From the NCBI RefSeq assembly GCF_001428685.1, contig NZ_LMIK01000006.1:376860-440859 (forward strand): a stretch of 64,000 nt of DNA. Direction: 5' to 3'. This document shows, in pieces, positions 34,300 through 41,611 of the stretch. This DNA is from Lysobacter sp. Root76 (lineage in GTDB: Bacteria; Pseudomonadota; Gammaproteobacteria; Xanthomonadales; Xanthomonadaceae). Every line of letters begins with the position of its first letter. Position 1 is the stretch's first letter. A program made the position numbers and the translations under genes. The notes under the pieces were generated by a model. It had not been told where the DNA came from, searched no databases, and saw nothing but the letters and a program-made list of their open reading frames with translations.

Positions 34300-34409
34300 A
34301 GCACCCCCCAGTGCTTCCTTGACTACTGCTGACGCTGACGCCACGGCTCAAATTGGCGGTCCATCCACCGGGCGAAAAGCGCGTGTATCCAGTCCATGGC
34401 CGGATCGTA

Positions 34410-35768
34410 CTACCCCCGTTCGTCACGGTCACCCATCGAGACACCCTCGCCCCCTGCCCCGACCCCGTTGGCGTTGGGTCCGACCCCGATATCCCCGTAG
34501 CCCGTTTGTTGGCCGGCCTGAATAATCGCGCCAGGAACGCTAGCTGTGGTCGAGGCGGACCGCGAGGCTCCCTCGCTTACGCTCGGGAGGCTCGCGCCCG
34601 CTTCCCTGATGCGAGCGGCCTGCGTGGTGGACTGACTGAAAATCGGCTCCAAGAGCGGCCATGCGGTGAATATGAGCGACCGATCCTGAAACGTCGCCAG
34701 AACGCCGTAGGGCTCGCGCGTGACGTTCCAGCCCAGGGCCCGCAGCTGATCGCTGGTCAGCCGCTCTAGCGCCTGTCCTTGCGGCGTACGCCACTCCAAT
34801 ATATGCCGCTGCCCGATGGTCCCCGCGTAGCGCGGGCGAGCCGATTTAGCCATTTCCAGCAACATGCGCACGCCGGCCGGGTACTTGGCGAACTCGTCCA
34901 CCTTGGGCCGGTCCTGCACACCGGCCGTGCCGTTGCTTTGCGATACCCGCCGCGGCGCATGACCAGGCGTCGTAACAGGCTCGTCGTCGGTTTTCGCCGG
35001 CACCGCATACTCCGGCGCGTTCGGGTCCTCTTCCCCAACAATCGTGCCGTTGCCAGCGAAGAACGACCAAATGCCACCGATCGCCAGCACGACCAGCACG
35101 GCCATACCAATCGCCGGCATCTTGATCACCTGCCAGACGGTCTTAGAGCCCGCCGTGTACGCGCCCGTGTTCTTGGCTTCGGCCTGGAACCCTTTGTACA
35201 GCGGGTAGACCTCCGCGTCGTAGTCGTGCGTTTCGCTGCTGATCTTCTCAAACTTGCCCATCGTGTCGCCGACGCTGTAGAACCGCACCGCATAGCGATC
35301 CTCGCGACCCAGGGCGTTGAGCTTGGTGAAAACGCTCTTACGCTCGATGCGCTGCCGAATCGAGCTATGCAGGCGCCCTAGCGCCTGCGTCATCACAACG
35401 ATATCCAACCCAATGTGACCGTGCTTCGCGAAGAAAGCTTCTTGCTCCTTTGCGAGCGCCTGGCGACCGGAGACGTAGAACTCGTGCACCTCGTCAATCA
35501 CGATGAGCGAGTCGGGCTTGACGTTGAACTTAGGCGGGTCGTCTCCGAACGCAGTGAACAGCGGCACGACTTCATCGGGACCGACCAGCGTCAGCAGCTC
35601 ACGCACGCGGGTTTCGGGCAGCTGCAGATACACAGCGATCTTTTCGTGATCCAGGCCGTTCAACCTGGCGTAGACATGCCGACCACCCTTGATCGCCGGC
35701 AGAATGTGCGTTTTGACGGCGTCGTAGCTTTTGCCGGCACGCGGCGGACCTTCGTTGCAGATCAACAT
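34410..35768 (-). CDS. zot: Zot-like phage assembly ATPase (pI)
   Basis: The 452-residue protein is the inner membrane motor for filamentous phage assembly and extrusion. It has the Zot Walker A variant GPPRAGKS near the N-terminus, a Walker B-like SLIVIDEVHEF, and a single transmembrane helix (MPAIGMAVLVVLAIGGIW) at about residue 230 that separates the cytoplasmic ATPase from the periplasmic part. The last 70 residues are Gly/Ser rich. It is the last gene of the leftward structural operon, 4 bp after the pVI-like gene. Confidence 0.93.
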   Translation of the reverse strand: MLICNEGPPRAGKSYDAVKTHILPAIKGGRHVYARLNGLDHEKIAVYLQLPETRVRELLTLVGPDEVVPLFTAFGDDPPKFNVKPDSLIVIDEVHEFYVSGRQALAKEQEAFFAKHGHIGLDIVVMTQALGRLHSSIRQRIERKSVFTKLNALGREDRYAVRFYSVGDTMGKFEKISSETHDYDAEVYPLYKGFQAEAKNTGAYTAGSKTVWQVIKMPAIGMAVLVVLAIGGIWSFFAGNGTIVGEEDPNAPEYAVPAKTDDEPVTTPGHAPRRVSQSNGTAGVQDRPKVDEFAKYPAGVRMLLEMAKSARPRYAGTIGQRHILEWRTPQGQALERLTSDQLRALGWNVTREPYGVLATFQDRSLIFTAWPLLEPIFSQSTTQAARIREAGASLPSVSEGASRSASTTASVPGAIIQAGQQTGYGDIGVGPNANGVGAGGEGVSMGDRDERG

Positions 35769-35772
35769 GCGA

Positions 35773-36087
35773 TCACCACTGGAACAGAGTGACGAGCTTC
35801 CGCACCATGCGGTAAGCGTAGGCGGCGCCGATCATCCCGAGGCCCTCGCCGATCTTGAATGTGTCCATGGCCCACCCGACCGTCGGGCCAGCCGCTGCCA
35901 GCAGCGAACACATCGAGTACTGCGTAATGAAATCCGGCAAGCTGATCTGATCCAGAACGTACAGATAGACGCCCGCGACCTGCTTCATCCAAATCATGAA
36001 CAGGTCCGTGAAGAAGCCCTCAATGGCCTCCCACAGCGCTTCGATCATTCCCGCAAGCCAGTCGGTAAATTTCTGTAACCAACCCAT
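35773..36087 (-). CDS. DUF2523 family minor coat protein (pVI-like)
   Basis: The 104-residue protein has three hydrophobic stretches and lies between the adsorption protein and Zot, the position of gene VI in filamentous phages. DUF2523 members occupy this position in inoviruses. The ATG at 36085-36087 has GAGG eight bases upstream. pVI caps the virion end together with pIII. Confidence 0.82.
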   Translation of the reverse strand: MGWLQKFTDWLAGMIEALWEAIEGFFTDLFMIWMKQVAGVYLYVLDQISLPDFITQYSMCSLLAAAGPTVGWAMDTFKIGEGLGMIGAAYAYRMVRKLVTLFQW

Positions 36088-36097
36088 AGTGATTTCC

Positions 36098-37351
36098 TCA
36101 GTAAACCGCGATGCGGAACGCGGCAAACGCCGCCATTGCCAGGACAACGTAAGCGCCGTACGCAAGCAGGTCGGAGACCATGCCGGTGCAAAGCGCGTCG
36201 AAGGTCTGCACGCCCATCCACTCGCCGCCGTCGTAGGTCCACACCGGACACGCGCCGCCGAACGTGCAATTGCCGAAGAACTGGTACAGCTGTTCGCCCA
36301 ACTGCGTCGTCTTAGCGGCGTTCATGTAGGTATCGAGCGCCTCGCTGGGCGTCAACGGCTCGCCGTCGTATAGCTCCCCTACCCCCTCGCCCGCGTCGCC
36401 AGGCTTGTCGCCTTCGTCGTCGTCATCTTCTTCACCAGGGCCGGGTTTGCCTGGGTTGTCCGATCCATCATTGGGATTGCCACTGCCAGGCGTCGTGTTG
36501 GGCGTGCCGGCGTTGTTGCTGGTGTTCGTGTTCGTGGTCGTGTTGTTAGTGATGTTCGTAATGCTGCTGGTGCCGCCGGGTTGCCAGTTCTCGCCGGGGC
36601 GTGGCTGCGGACCCGCGGGCGGCGGCGTGCCAGGTGTAGGCGCCGGCGCGGTGATGTTGACGTTCTCGGTGCGATCCGGGTTCGTCGCATTGAGCGCTTC
36701 GTTGGGCTTGCCGCAAAAGGTTCGACCGCCCTTCGCACTGGTCACACACTGCCGCCCCTTCGAGTCGAGGCAAATCTTGTGACCGCCCTCCGTGAAGAAA
36801 CAGAAATTATCCTTCGGCGGCTCGGGCCGCGGTGCTTCGGGTGGACACACGCCACCGGTAGGCGTGTAGCTGCCGCGGTTCTGGAATAGCTGATTTCCGT
36901 TGTCAATATCGACGCGGAGTTTCGTAGTCGCCTGGCTCACGTTGAGCGTGTACTCGCATCCACGCTGGCACTTGTTCGATATCGCTTGCGGATTGTAGAA
37001 CCCGGCATCAGTCGGCGTGCGTTGCGTGCACGTTTGGCCCACGTCGTAGCTAAAGTTGTCGGCATCCCGGCGCTGCCCGTTTGGATGCGTGTAGCGCAAC
37101 GTGTAAATGCCAGCAGTCGCGTCCACCGAGTGTTCGCACGCCCAAGCGGTGTAGCTCGGCTCACTGGCTTTCCAGTTGACCATCTCTTTCATGCACGCGG
37201 TGTACGCCGTTCCCTGGTCAACGGAATGACTGCCGGCGTGGGCCTTGCCCAAGCCGCACCAAGCAAGCACCGCCGCGACGATCACGTAGGCGATGCGGCG
37301 GGCCGTGGCGTGCGCCAGCGCACGCGCGAAGAAGTTAGCGGCGTGCTTCAT
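36098..37351 (-). CDS. Adsorption/minor coat protein (pIII-like)
   Basis: The 417-residue protein has a long signal peptide (cleavage near KAHA), Cys-rich N-terminal domains, a long Pro/Gly/Asn/Thr linker with a stretch of acidic residues (EEDDDDEGD), and a C-terminal transmembrane anchor (YVVLAMAAFAAFRIAVY). This is the pIII plan: receptor binding at the tip, linker, membrane-anchored C domain. The receptor, perhaps a type IV pilus, is not determined by the sequence. It overlaps the stop of the 27-residue gene before it. Confidence 0.85.
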   Translation of the reverse strand: MKHAANFFARALAHATARRIAYVIVAAVLAWCGLGKAHAGSHSVDQGTAYTACMKEMVNWKASEPSYTAWACEHSVDATAGIYTLRYTHPNGQRRDADNFSYDVGQTCTQRTPTDAGFYNPQAISNKCQRGCEYTLNVSQATTKLRVDIDNGNQLFQNRGSYTPTGGVCPPEAPRPEPPKDNFCFFTEGGHKICLDSKGRQCVTSAKGGRTFCGKPNEALNATNPDRTENVNITAPAPTPGTPPPAGPQPRPGENWQPGGTSSITNITNNTTTNTNTSNNAGTPNTTPGSGNPNDGSDNPGKPGPGEEDDDDEGDKPGDAGEGVGELYDGEPLTPSEALDTYMNAAKTTQLGEQLYQFFGNCTFGGACPVWTYDGGEWMGVQTFDALCTGMVSDLLAYGAYVVLAMAAFAAFRIAVY

Positions 37352-37431
37352 TGCGAAGCCTCGTTGTAGCCGAGGGAGCCCGCGTGCGCTGCGAGCGCGC
37401 CGAGCATTCCGAGGAAGATGCAGACGAGCAT
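37348..37431 (-). CDS. 27-residue membrane peptide between coat and pIII genes
   Basis: This very short gene begins with ATG after a strong RBS (GGAGG, 4 bp spacing) and overlaps the pIII start by ATGA. It encodes a hydrophobic helix (MLVCIFLGMLGALAAHAG) with a short polar tail. Its size and location match the small virion-tip proteins (pVII/pIX) of filamentous phages, which are about 30 residues. That function is inferred from position only. Confidence 0.7.
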   Translation of the reverse strand: MLVCIFLGMLGALAAHAGSLGYNEASQ

Positions 37432-37448
37432 ATGGCCTCCAAAGAGAG

Positions 37449-37472
37449 AGGGCCGGGAGTGATCCCGGCCCT
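37449..37472 (-). terminator. Terminator after the major coat gene
   Basis: The perfect 10-bp stem AGGGCCGGGA/TCCCGGCCCT with a 4-base loop is followed on the minus strand by CTCTCTCTTT. Filamentous phages often have a strong terminator after gene VIII to limit downstream expression, which fits. Confidence 0.8.
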
Positions 37473-37486
37473 GCCCTGGTTCTCGA

Positions 37487-37621
37487 TCAGCGGAAGAACG
37501 TCGCGACCTTGTTGGTCGCCCAGCGGGCGAAGCCGGGCGCGGCCTTGATCGCGCCAGCACCGATGATGGCCGTGACCGCACCGGCCGAAGCCAGACCCAC
37601 GAGGATGTCGCTGAAGTCCAT
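37487..37621 (-). CDS. Major coat protein (pVIII)
   Basis: The 44-residue protein has an acidic N-terminus (MDFSDILVG), a hydrophobic helix (residues about 7-29) and a basic C-terminus (FARWATNKVATFFR). This is the mature pVIII pattern, with Lys and Arg lining the DNA. There is no cleavable leader, as for Pf3 phage coat protein. The start codon follows AGGAGCAACACA on the minus strand. It lies between the gpV-side gene and a terminator. Confidence 0.88.
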   Translation of the reverse strand: MDFSDILVGLASAGAVTAIIGAGAIKAAPGFARWATNKVATFFR

Positions 37622-37661
37622 TGTGTTGCTCCTATCATGTTGGTTGTGATGCGACTGGCGG

Positions 37662-37919
37662 CTAGTCGCGTTCGGTTGAAACCGCCTTAACGACGGAGCC
37701 CACGAGCGATCCCGCGACGTTGCACACGAGAACGAACCCGAAGGCTCCGACGAGCCAGGACGCAGCGATTTCCGGTTCCGGCCAGGTGAACAGGTCGGAC
37801 AGGAAACTCATCTGCGCGTGTTCGGTGCTGCTGACCAGTACGTAGCCCGCGCACTCGCTCACCGGTTGCCCGGTGCTGGTCAGAGTGCCGTCGGCATTGA
37901 GAACTACGCACTCGGCCAC
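37662..37919 (-). CDS. Small inoviral protein with one membrane helix
   Basis: The 85-residue frame begins with GTG and a Cys-containing segment (AECVVLNADGTL...PVSECAGYVLVSSTEHAQM) and has a transmembrane helix (WLVGAFGFVLVCNVAGSLVGSVV). It sits between gpV and the coat gene, 5 bp after gpV. Proteins of this type occur at this place in related prophages; the function is unknown. Confidence 0.7.
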   Translation of the reverse strand: MAECVVLNADGTLTSTGQPVSECAGYVLVSSTEHAQMSFLSDLFTWPEPEIAASWLVGAFGFVLVCNVAGSLVGSVVKAVSTERD

Positions 37920-37924
37920 GGCGG

Positions 37925-38227
37925 TTAGCCCTTAGCCGCGACGGCGGCCGGACGCTCGGGGATGAACGCCAAGCGACGGCCATCGATGCTCAGGCGGCCG
38001 AAGTCGCCGATGGTCAGCGCGGGCATGAGGTCGAACGTGTACAGGCCCGGCTTGAGCGCGTTGCGCGCGTCGTCGTGGTTGATGTTCATTTCCTTCGGGA
38101 ACTTCGACCCGAGGTAGACCCACACCTTCTGTTCGTGGATTTCGTACGGCTTGCCCTTCGCGGACACGCCGCCACGCGAATCGATGAAGTCGGATTCGAC
38201 TTCGGCTTTGACGATCAGCTTGTCCAT
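37925..38227 (-). CDS. Single-stranded DNA-binding protein (gpV-like)
   Basis: The 100-residue protein matches the helix-destabilising gpV family of filamentous phages in size, position after rep, and OB-fold-like strands (LIVKAEVESDFIDSRGG, KVWVYLGSKFPKEMNINHDD, GLYTFDLMPALTIGDFGRL). It coats single-stranded phage DNA before packaging. Its start overlaps the end of rep by 13 bp. Confidence 0.85.
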   Translation of the reverse strand: MDKLIVKAEVESDFIDSRGGVSAKGKPYEIHEQKVWVYLGSKFPKEMNINHDDARNALKPGLYTFDLMPALTIGDFGRLSIDGRRLAFIPERPAAVAAKG

Positions 38228-39636
38228 GGTTTTTCCCTTTGCTCAGCCGAGAGATATGCGGTAGTGCGCGCAATCGGCTTGTGCTTGCGCGCCCCGAGTA
38301 GTGCATCGCCCAACATGCCGGCGAGTTCGGCGCGTGAATCACCGAGCTTGCGCAGGCGCCTGGGCACCTTTTCGTTACGGATCAGATCGGCCGTCATCGA
38401 CGCGCCGACGGAGTCGCTCAACATCGACAGCGCAGCGCCACACGTCACGGTCAGCCACTCGACCACCTTCGCGACCGCGATATCGGCCTCTTCCTGCTGC
38501 GCCTCGCGCTGTGCGCGCATGGCGGCGACGCCACTGCCGTCGACGGGCAGGAATTCCAGATCGGGGTACTGCGTGAGCAGAACGCCAGGGCTTCGTAGGT
38601 GATCCAGGCTGAGCCCGAACTCCGCGCCGCGATACTCAATTTCGTAGCGCGTCCACGGCGACTCGGGATTGCCCAGCTGCTGGCCCTTGCTGTAGATGCG
38701 AAGCAAGCGGCCGGTGCGGTTTCCGAGGTAAAACGTGCACCCTGCCCCGGTCTCGCCGTCGTCAATGAACTGCACCTTCTTGGAACGCTGGCCACGCACC
38801 GGAGTAAAGCCACCGTGCAGGAAATTTTCATAGGCGCCACGCGGCGATCCATAGCGACCGGTGAAATCGTCCCATGCCGCATCGATTCGACCGATGCTGT
38901 GTTCGATGCCGCTCAACGCGTCAGCGAGCGCCGGCATATTGATGCGCGCGCACGCCTGTCCGGTCAGATCGATGTGCACTGTCTCGGCGTTGCCGCCAAC
39001 AGCGATGTGGCCGCACTTCTCGCCGTGGTGAGTGAGAATCTTGAGGTGATCGGTGTAGCCGTTGATCCCGCGACCGGTAAGCTCACCGAACACCAACCCA
39101 GGCGCGACGCTTTGCAGCATCGTCCTGGCGATCACCGCCATGCCACGATCCAGGCGCGAGCCGGTCATGCGCTCCATCGGGATACGACCGGTGCAGTCGA
39201 GCTTTTCCAGCACGGCCACCGACGCGGCGCGCTCGCGCTCGGTGATGTCCCATCCACCCAGCGACGCATCGAACAGCACCGCCCTCAGATCATCCAAGCC
39301 ATCCGGCTCGGGGCGCTGCCGGCGAACACGGGTTAGCACCCGGCGCAGGCCCTTGAGCGTCAAGCTCAGGTAATCCACAAAAGCGGGTAGATCACCGCCT
39401 TCGGCGAGGGTTTCGCAGGGCAGAATCCTCCCCGTGTTACTACACGGGGAGCGCTGCGCGCCGTGGACGGCGACGGCGGCCGCGTACGACGCGGCAGCGG
39501 CGTCCGGCACGCCCAGGCGCTCGCCGTCGGAGATATACCCCCCCATCGGGATGGGGGGTATTTCCTCGCACCCTGGCCGAACCGGCAGGAACGCGATGCA
39601 CGATGCAGGCGGCACCTTGGCGCGGCGGCGGCTCAA
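38215..39636 (-). CDS. Phage replication initiation protein (Rep, gpII-like)
   Basis: The 473-residue protein belongs to the replication initiation factor group: FVDYLSLTLKG starts the conserved domain at about residue 85, with TGRGINGYTDHLKI, YENFLHGGFTPVRGQRS and the EIEYRG motif later. It would nick the double-stranded form for rolling-circle replication. The start is taken as TTG at 39634-39636, which overlaps the previous stop (TTGA) and has GGGGA seven bases upstream. An ATG at 39544-39546 is an alternative. Confidence 0.82.
   Translation of the reverse strand: MSRRRAKVPPASCIAFLPVRPGCEEIPPIPMGGYISDGERLGVPDAAAASYAAAVAVHGAQRSPCSNTGRILPCETLAEGGDLPAFVDYLSLTLKGLRRVLTRVRRQRPEPDGLDDLRAVLFDASLGGWDITERERAASVAVLEKLDCTGRIPMERMTGSRLDRGMAVIARTMLQSVAPGLVFGELTGRGINGYTDHLKILTHHGEKCGHIAVGGNAETVHIDLTGQACARINMPALADALSGIEHSIGRIDAAWDDFTGRYGSPRGAYENFLHGGFTPVRGQRSKKVQFIDDGETGAGCTFYLGNRTGRLLRIYSKGQQLGNPESPWTRYEIEYRGAEFGLSLDHLRSPGVLLTQYPDLEFLPVDGSGVAAMRAQREAQQEEADIAVAKVVEWLTVTCGAALSMLSDSVGASMTADLIRNEKVPRRLRKLGDSRAELAGMLGDALLGARKHKPIARTTAYLSAEQREKPWTS
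39535..39561. repeat. Hairpin near the rep start
   Basis: The arms ATACCCCCCCATC and GATGGGGGGTAT (one C bulged) are separated by two bases and span the alternative rep start codon. It could be an origin or packaging hairpin, or a translational control element. Confidence 0.6.
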
Positions 39637-39854
39637 TGCAGTTCCCCGACGTTGGCGAGACCGCCCGCACGCTCGGCGTGCAGCAGCAGGTAGCGAGCGA
39701 TCGATGCCTGCAGCACCGCTTGATCGGCGGCGCGGAACTCGGGGCCGTAGGCTTCACCACGGAAGTACAGCTGCGCGACCAACTCGCGGCCTTCTTGGTA
39801 GACCGAGAACTCCCACGCGGAGCCGTCGCAACGGTAGCGACGGAAGGCGGTCAC
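39633..39854 (-). CDS. Small inoviral hypothetical protein
   Basis: The 73-residue frame starts with a GTG that overlaps the stop of the zinc-ribbon gene (GTGA) and ends by overlapping rep (TTGA). The sequence includes CDGSAWEFSVYQEGRELVAQLYFRGEAYGP. No family is recognised. The chained overlaps suggest that it is translated. Confidence 0.65.
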   Translation of the reverse strand: MTAFRRYRCDGSAWEFSVYQEGRELVAQLYFRGEAYGPEFRAADQAVLQASIARYLLLHAERAGGLANVGELH

Positions 39855-40147
39855 AGCGCGCACCCACAGTCACCGCAGAAGCCCTCTTCCTCATCGCGCT
39901 CGGTAAGCTCGGCCTCGCACTCGGGACATTCGCCGTCGTCGTCGTAGTCGCTCCACTCGCCACCGCACTTCGGGCAGTAGCCGTTCTGGATGCCGTGGAG
40001 CAAAGCATCATCATCGGGCTGATAGCCGCAGTGTTCGCACTCGACCTCGATTTCGGCCGCTTCGCCGCAACGCGGGCAGTCGCCGCCGATATGCTCGGCG
40101 GTCAGCGGATATGCGCAGTACGGGCAGTCGCAGAGGCTTTCGCTCAT
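39851..40147 (-). CDS. Zinc-ribbon-like protein
   Basis: The 98-residue protein contains at least four CxxC pairs (CPYC, CPRC, CEHC, CPKC, CPEC, CGDC), typical of multiple zinc ribbons, and is very acidic between them. It may bind DNA or protein in phage control. The ATG at 40145-40147 overlaps the previous gene's stop (ATGA). Confidence 0.75.
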   Translation of the reverse strand: MSESLCDCPYCAYPLTAEHIGGDCPRCGEAAEIEVECEHCGYQPDDDALLHGIQNGYCPKCGGEWSDYDDDGECPECEAELTERDEEEGFCGDCGCAL

Positions 40148-40302
40148 GAGTTCGACCTCAGGAAGCGATGCGCGCCGGTGAGCGCCAAGTGCAGGCCGAA
40201 CAACATGAAGGCGAACCACGTCACCACGTCGAAGGCGTCATCGTTCGGTGGCGACGCCATCAAGACTCCGATGCAGACCAAGCCGGCGATGAGGCGTCCC
40301 AT
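40144..40302 (-). CDS. Small membrane protein, 52 residues
   Basis: This frame encodes two short hydrophobic segments (LIAGLVCIGVLMA and VVTWFAFMLFGLHLALTG) and is joined by one-base or four-base overlaps to both neighbours. No family is recognised; it probably functions in phage physiology or is a minor coat component. Confidence 0.6.
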   Translation of the reverse strand: MGRLIAGLVCIGVLMASPPNDDAFDVVTWFAFMLFGLHLALTGAHRFLRSNS

Positions 40303-40526
40303 CACGCGACCTCGCGGTCAGAGCGGTTTGCAGGGTGAAGCTGGGTGGAGCGGTCATCGTGGGCTGCGCCCACACCCGCCGCATGCCTCAGCTGGGCTTG
40401 CATCAACAACTCGGCTTCGCGCTCTTTCGTGCCGGTCAACGCGGACCACGCGCGCATGAGCGCGCCGCCGAACCCGATGACTAGATACGCGCCGAGCCAG
40501 ATAACGAAAACGGCGAAGGTCAGCAT
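40302..40526 (-). CDS. Small membrane protein, 74 residues
   Basis: It has one N-terminal transmembrane segment (FAVFVIWLGAYLVIGFGGALM) and a polar tail. It overlaps the next gene by one base (TGATG) and the preceding one by a few bases. It belongs to the leftward early phage operon. The function is unknown. Confidence 0.6.
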   Translation of the reverse strand: MLTFAVFVIWLGAYLVIGFGGALMRAWSALTGTKEREAELLMQAQLRHAAGVGAAHDDRSTQLHPANRSDREVA

Positions 40527-40726
40527 GCATCACCCCGCAGGGCGAGCTTTTCGAGCATGCGGCACTCGCCGGCCTGGACGCGGCGATACAGCGCGTACGT
40601 ACGCAGCTGCATCGCACGCTCCGCTTGCTCAGCGTGATCGGCCTCAAGGTCGAACCTGTCGGCGGCGTCCAGATGCAGGTCTATGGCATCGGCATGAAGC
40701 GCGGCGCGGTCGAAATCGACTTTCAT
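40520..40726 (-). CDS. Small soluble protein, first gene of the leftward phage operon
   Basis: The 68-residue helical protein contains RAALHADAIDLHLDAADRF and a helix with QAERAMQLRTYALYRRVQAGECRML. A G-rich RBS (AAGGGGTAGGGG) precedes the ATG. It is the first gene after the control region with repressor operators. No family is recognised. Confidence 0.6.
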   Translation of the reverse strand: MKVDFDRAALHADAIDLHLDAADRFDLEADHAEQAERAMQLRTYALYRRVQAGECRMLEKLALRGDAC

Positions 40727-40816
40727 CCCCTACCCCTTCCCCTTGCGGCCGGGGACTTCGGCGGCGGGTGGAGGGGAGCCCCCTACCGCCGGGGCCTGTC
40801 CCCGGCGGGTCGGCCC

Positions 40817-40885
40817 TTGTCAGGAACTGCCTGACAAAAAGCCTTGTAAAGTAGTATCTGACACCCTGTCAAGAGATTTCTGACA
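40817..40885. promoter_or_regulatory. Operator region of the phage repressor
   Basis: The palindrome TTGTCAGG-AACTG-CCTGACAA lies at 40817-40837, TGACA-CCC-TGTCA at 40859-40871, and a TGACA half-site at 40881-40885 touches the repressor start codon. The shared TGACA/TGTCA half-sites suggest repressor binding. They lie between the leftward early operon and the rightward repressor gene. Confidence 0.7.
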
Positions 40886-41346
40886 TGAGCGCCACAACAC
40901 GCCTGCTGGACGCCTGGAAAAAGGCAAAAAACATCGACTCCGACAACGCCGCAGCGATCACGCTCGGCCTAACACGTAGCGCCGTGAGCGAATGGCGCCT
41001 CAACGGCGTACAGGGCCGCGCGGGCGTGATCGCGCGCATGGCCAAAGACCTCAGCGAGGATGAAGCGGCGTGGCTGGCGCTGATCGAGTCGGAGCGCGCC
41101 CGTACAGACGCAGACCGGAAAGCCTGGGCCGCAGTGGCGCGCAGGCTGGGGGCGGTGGCGGCAGCGCTAGTGCTTGCCATCGCCCTGATGATGCCCGTCG
41201 GTGCACAGGCCGCGCAGACCGCGAAGGCGAACCTGAACGACAGCACCCACTATGCATTATGCGAAGTATTGCGCGAGGTTCACGCAAGGCTCCGCACGGC
41301 GTTTAGGAAGGCTCTACCTCTCCGACGTAATTACTCCCCCCTTTGA
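40885..41346 (+). CDS. Phage repressor with HTH and membrane helix
   Basis: The 153-residue protein has an N-terminal helix-turn-helix (SDNAAAITLGLTRSAVSEWR) and a DUF3693-like middle, then a transmembrane helix (AVAAALVLAIALMMPVGA). It probably represses the divergent leftward operon. From residue 123 on, the coding sequence is the dif core and attachment repeat, and the last residues lie in the flanking chromosome. In the circular phage the same frame would continue into the left repeat and end at 32214, which gives a different tail. Confidence 0.8.
   Translation: MSATTRLLDAWKKAKNIDSDNAAAITLGLTRSAVSEWRLNGVQGRAGVIARMAKDLSEDEAAWLALIESERARTDADRKAWAAVARRLGAVAAALVLAIALMMPVGAQAAQTAKANLNDSTHYALCEVLREVHARLRTAFRKALPLRRNYSPL
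41251..41315 (+). repeat. Right 65-bp attachment repeat (attR)
   Basis: It contains TATGCATTATGCGAAGT, the XerC half and central region of dif, but the sequence to its left has no XerD half. Compared with 32095-32159, the last 18 bp are identical and several differences in the middle are at third codon positions of the repressor frame. Confidence 0.85.
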
Positions 41347-41380
41347 CCGGGTACCCGCTGTTTCGCGGGCCTCCTCCCAG

Positions 41381-41439
41381 ATATCCGATTTAGGTCAACG
41401 AGCCGAGCGTCTCCGTGCCAAATATCTGAATTAGGTCAA
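41381..41439 (+). repeat. Pair of 18-bp direct repeats
   Basis: ATATCCGATTTAGGTCAA (41381-41398) and ATATCTGAATTAGGTCAA (41422-41439) match at 16 of 18 positions and have a period of 41 bp. The region around them (41347-41611) shows no gene. The origin is unknown. Confidence 0.75.
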
Positions 41440-41611
41440 ACCGGCCGCCCGCGCTGTCGCCATCGATCGCGGACCTCGCTTCCCATTTACGCTGGCTGCC
41501 TTCGCCTGACTGCTTGCCTCGAAATGCGGGCTCCTGTTCCATTGGGCAATTGCTCGAACTAAAGACTCCTTCTTGGGCCTCGTGATCGACAACCTCATGG
41601 ACGGACCTTCG

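Larger units (their letters stand above)
32095..41267. mobile_element. Filamentous (inovirus) prophage integrated at dif
   Basis: The element of about 9.2 kb has the same 17-bp dif core (TATGCATTATGCGAAGT) at both ends. It contains a full inoviral gene set: Rep, ssDNA-binding gpV, major coat, pIII-like adsorption protein, pVI-like protein and Zot, with a repressor at the right end. It encodes no integrase or transposase, so host XerC/XerD would integrate it. Three genes between Zot and the left end (32476-34299) are probable cargo. All structural and replication genes read leftward; the repressor and the left-end gene read rightward. Confidence 0.92.
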
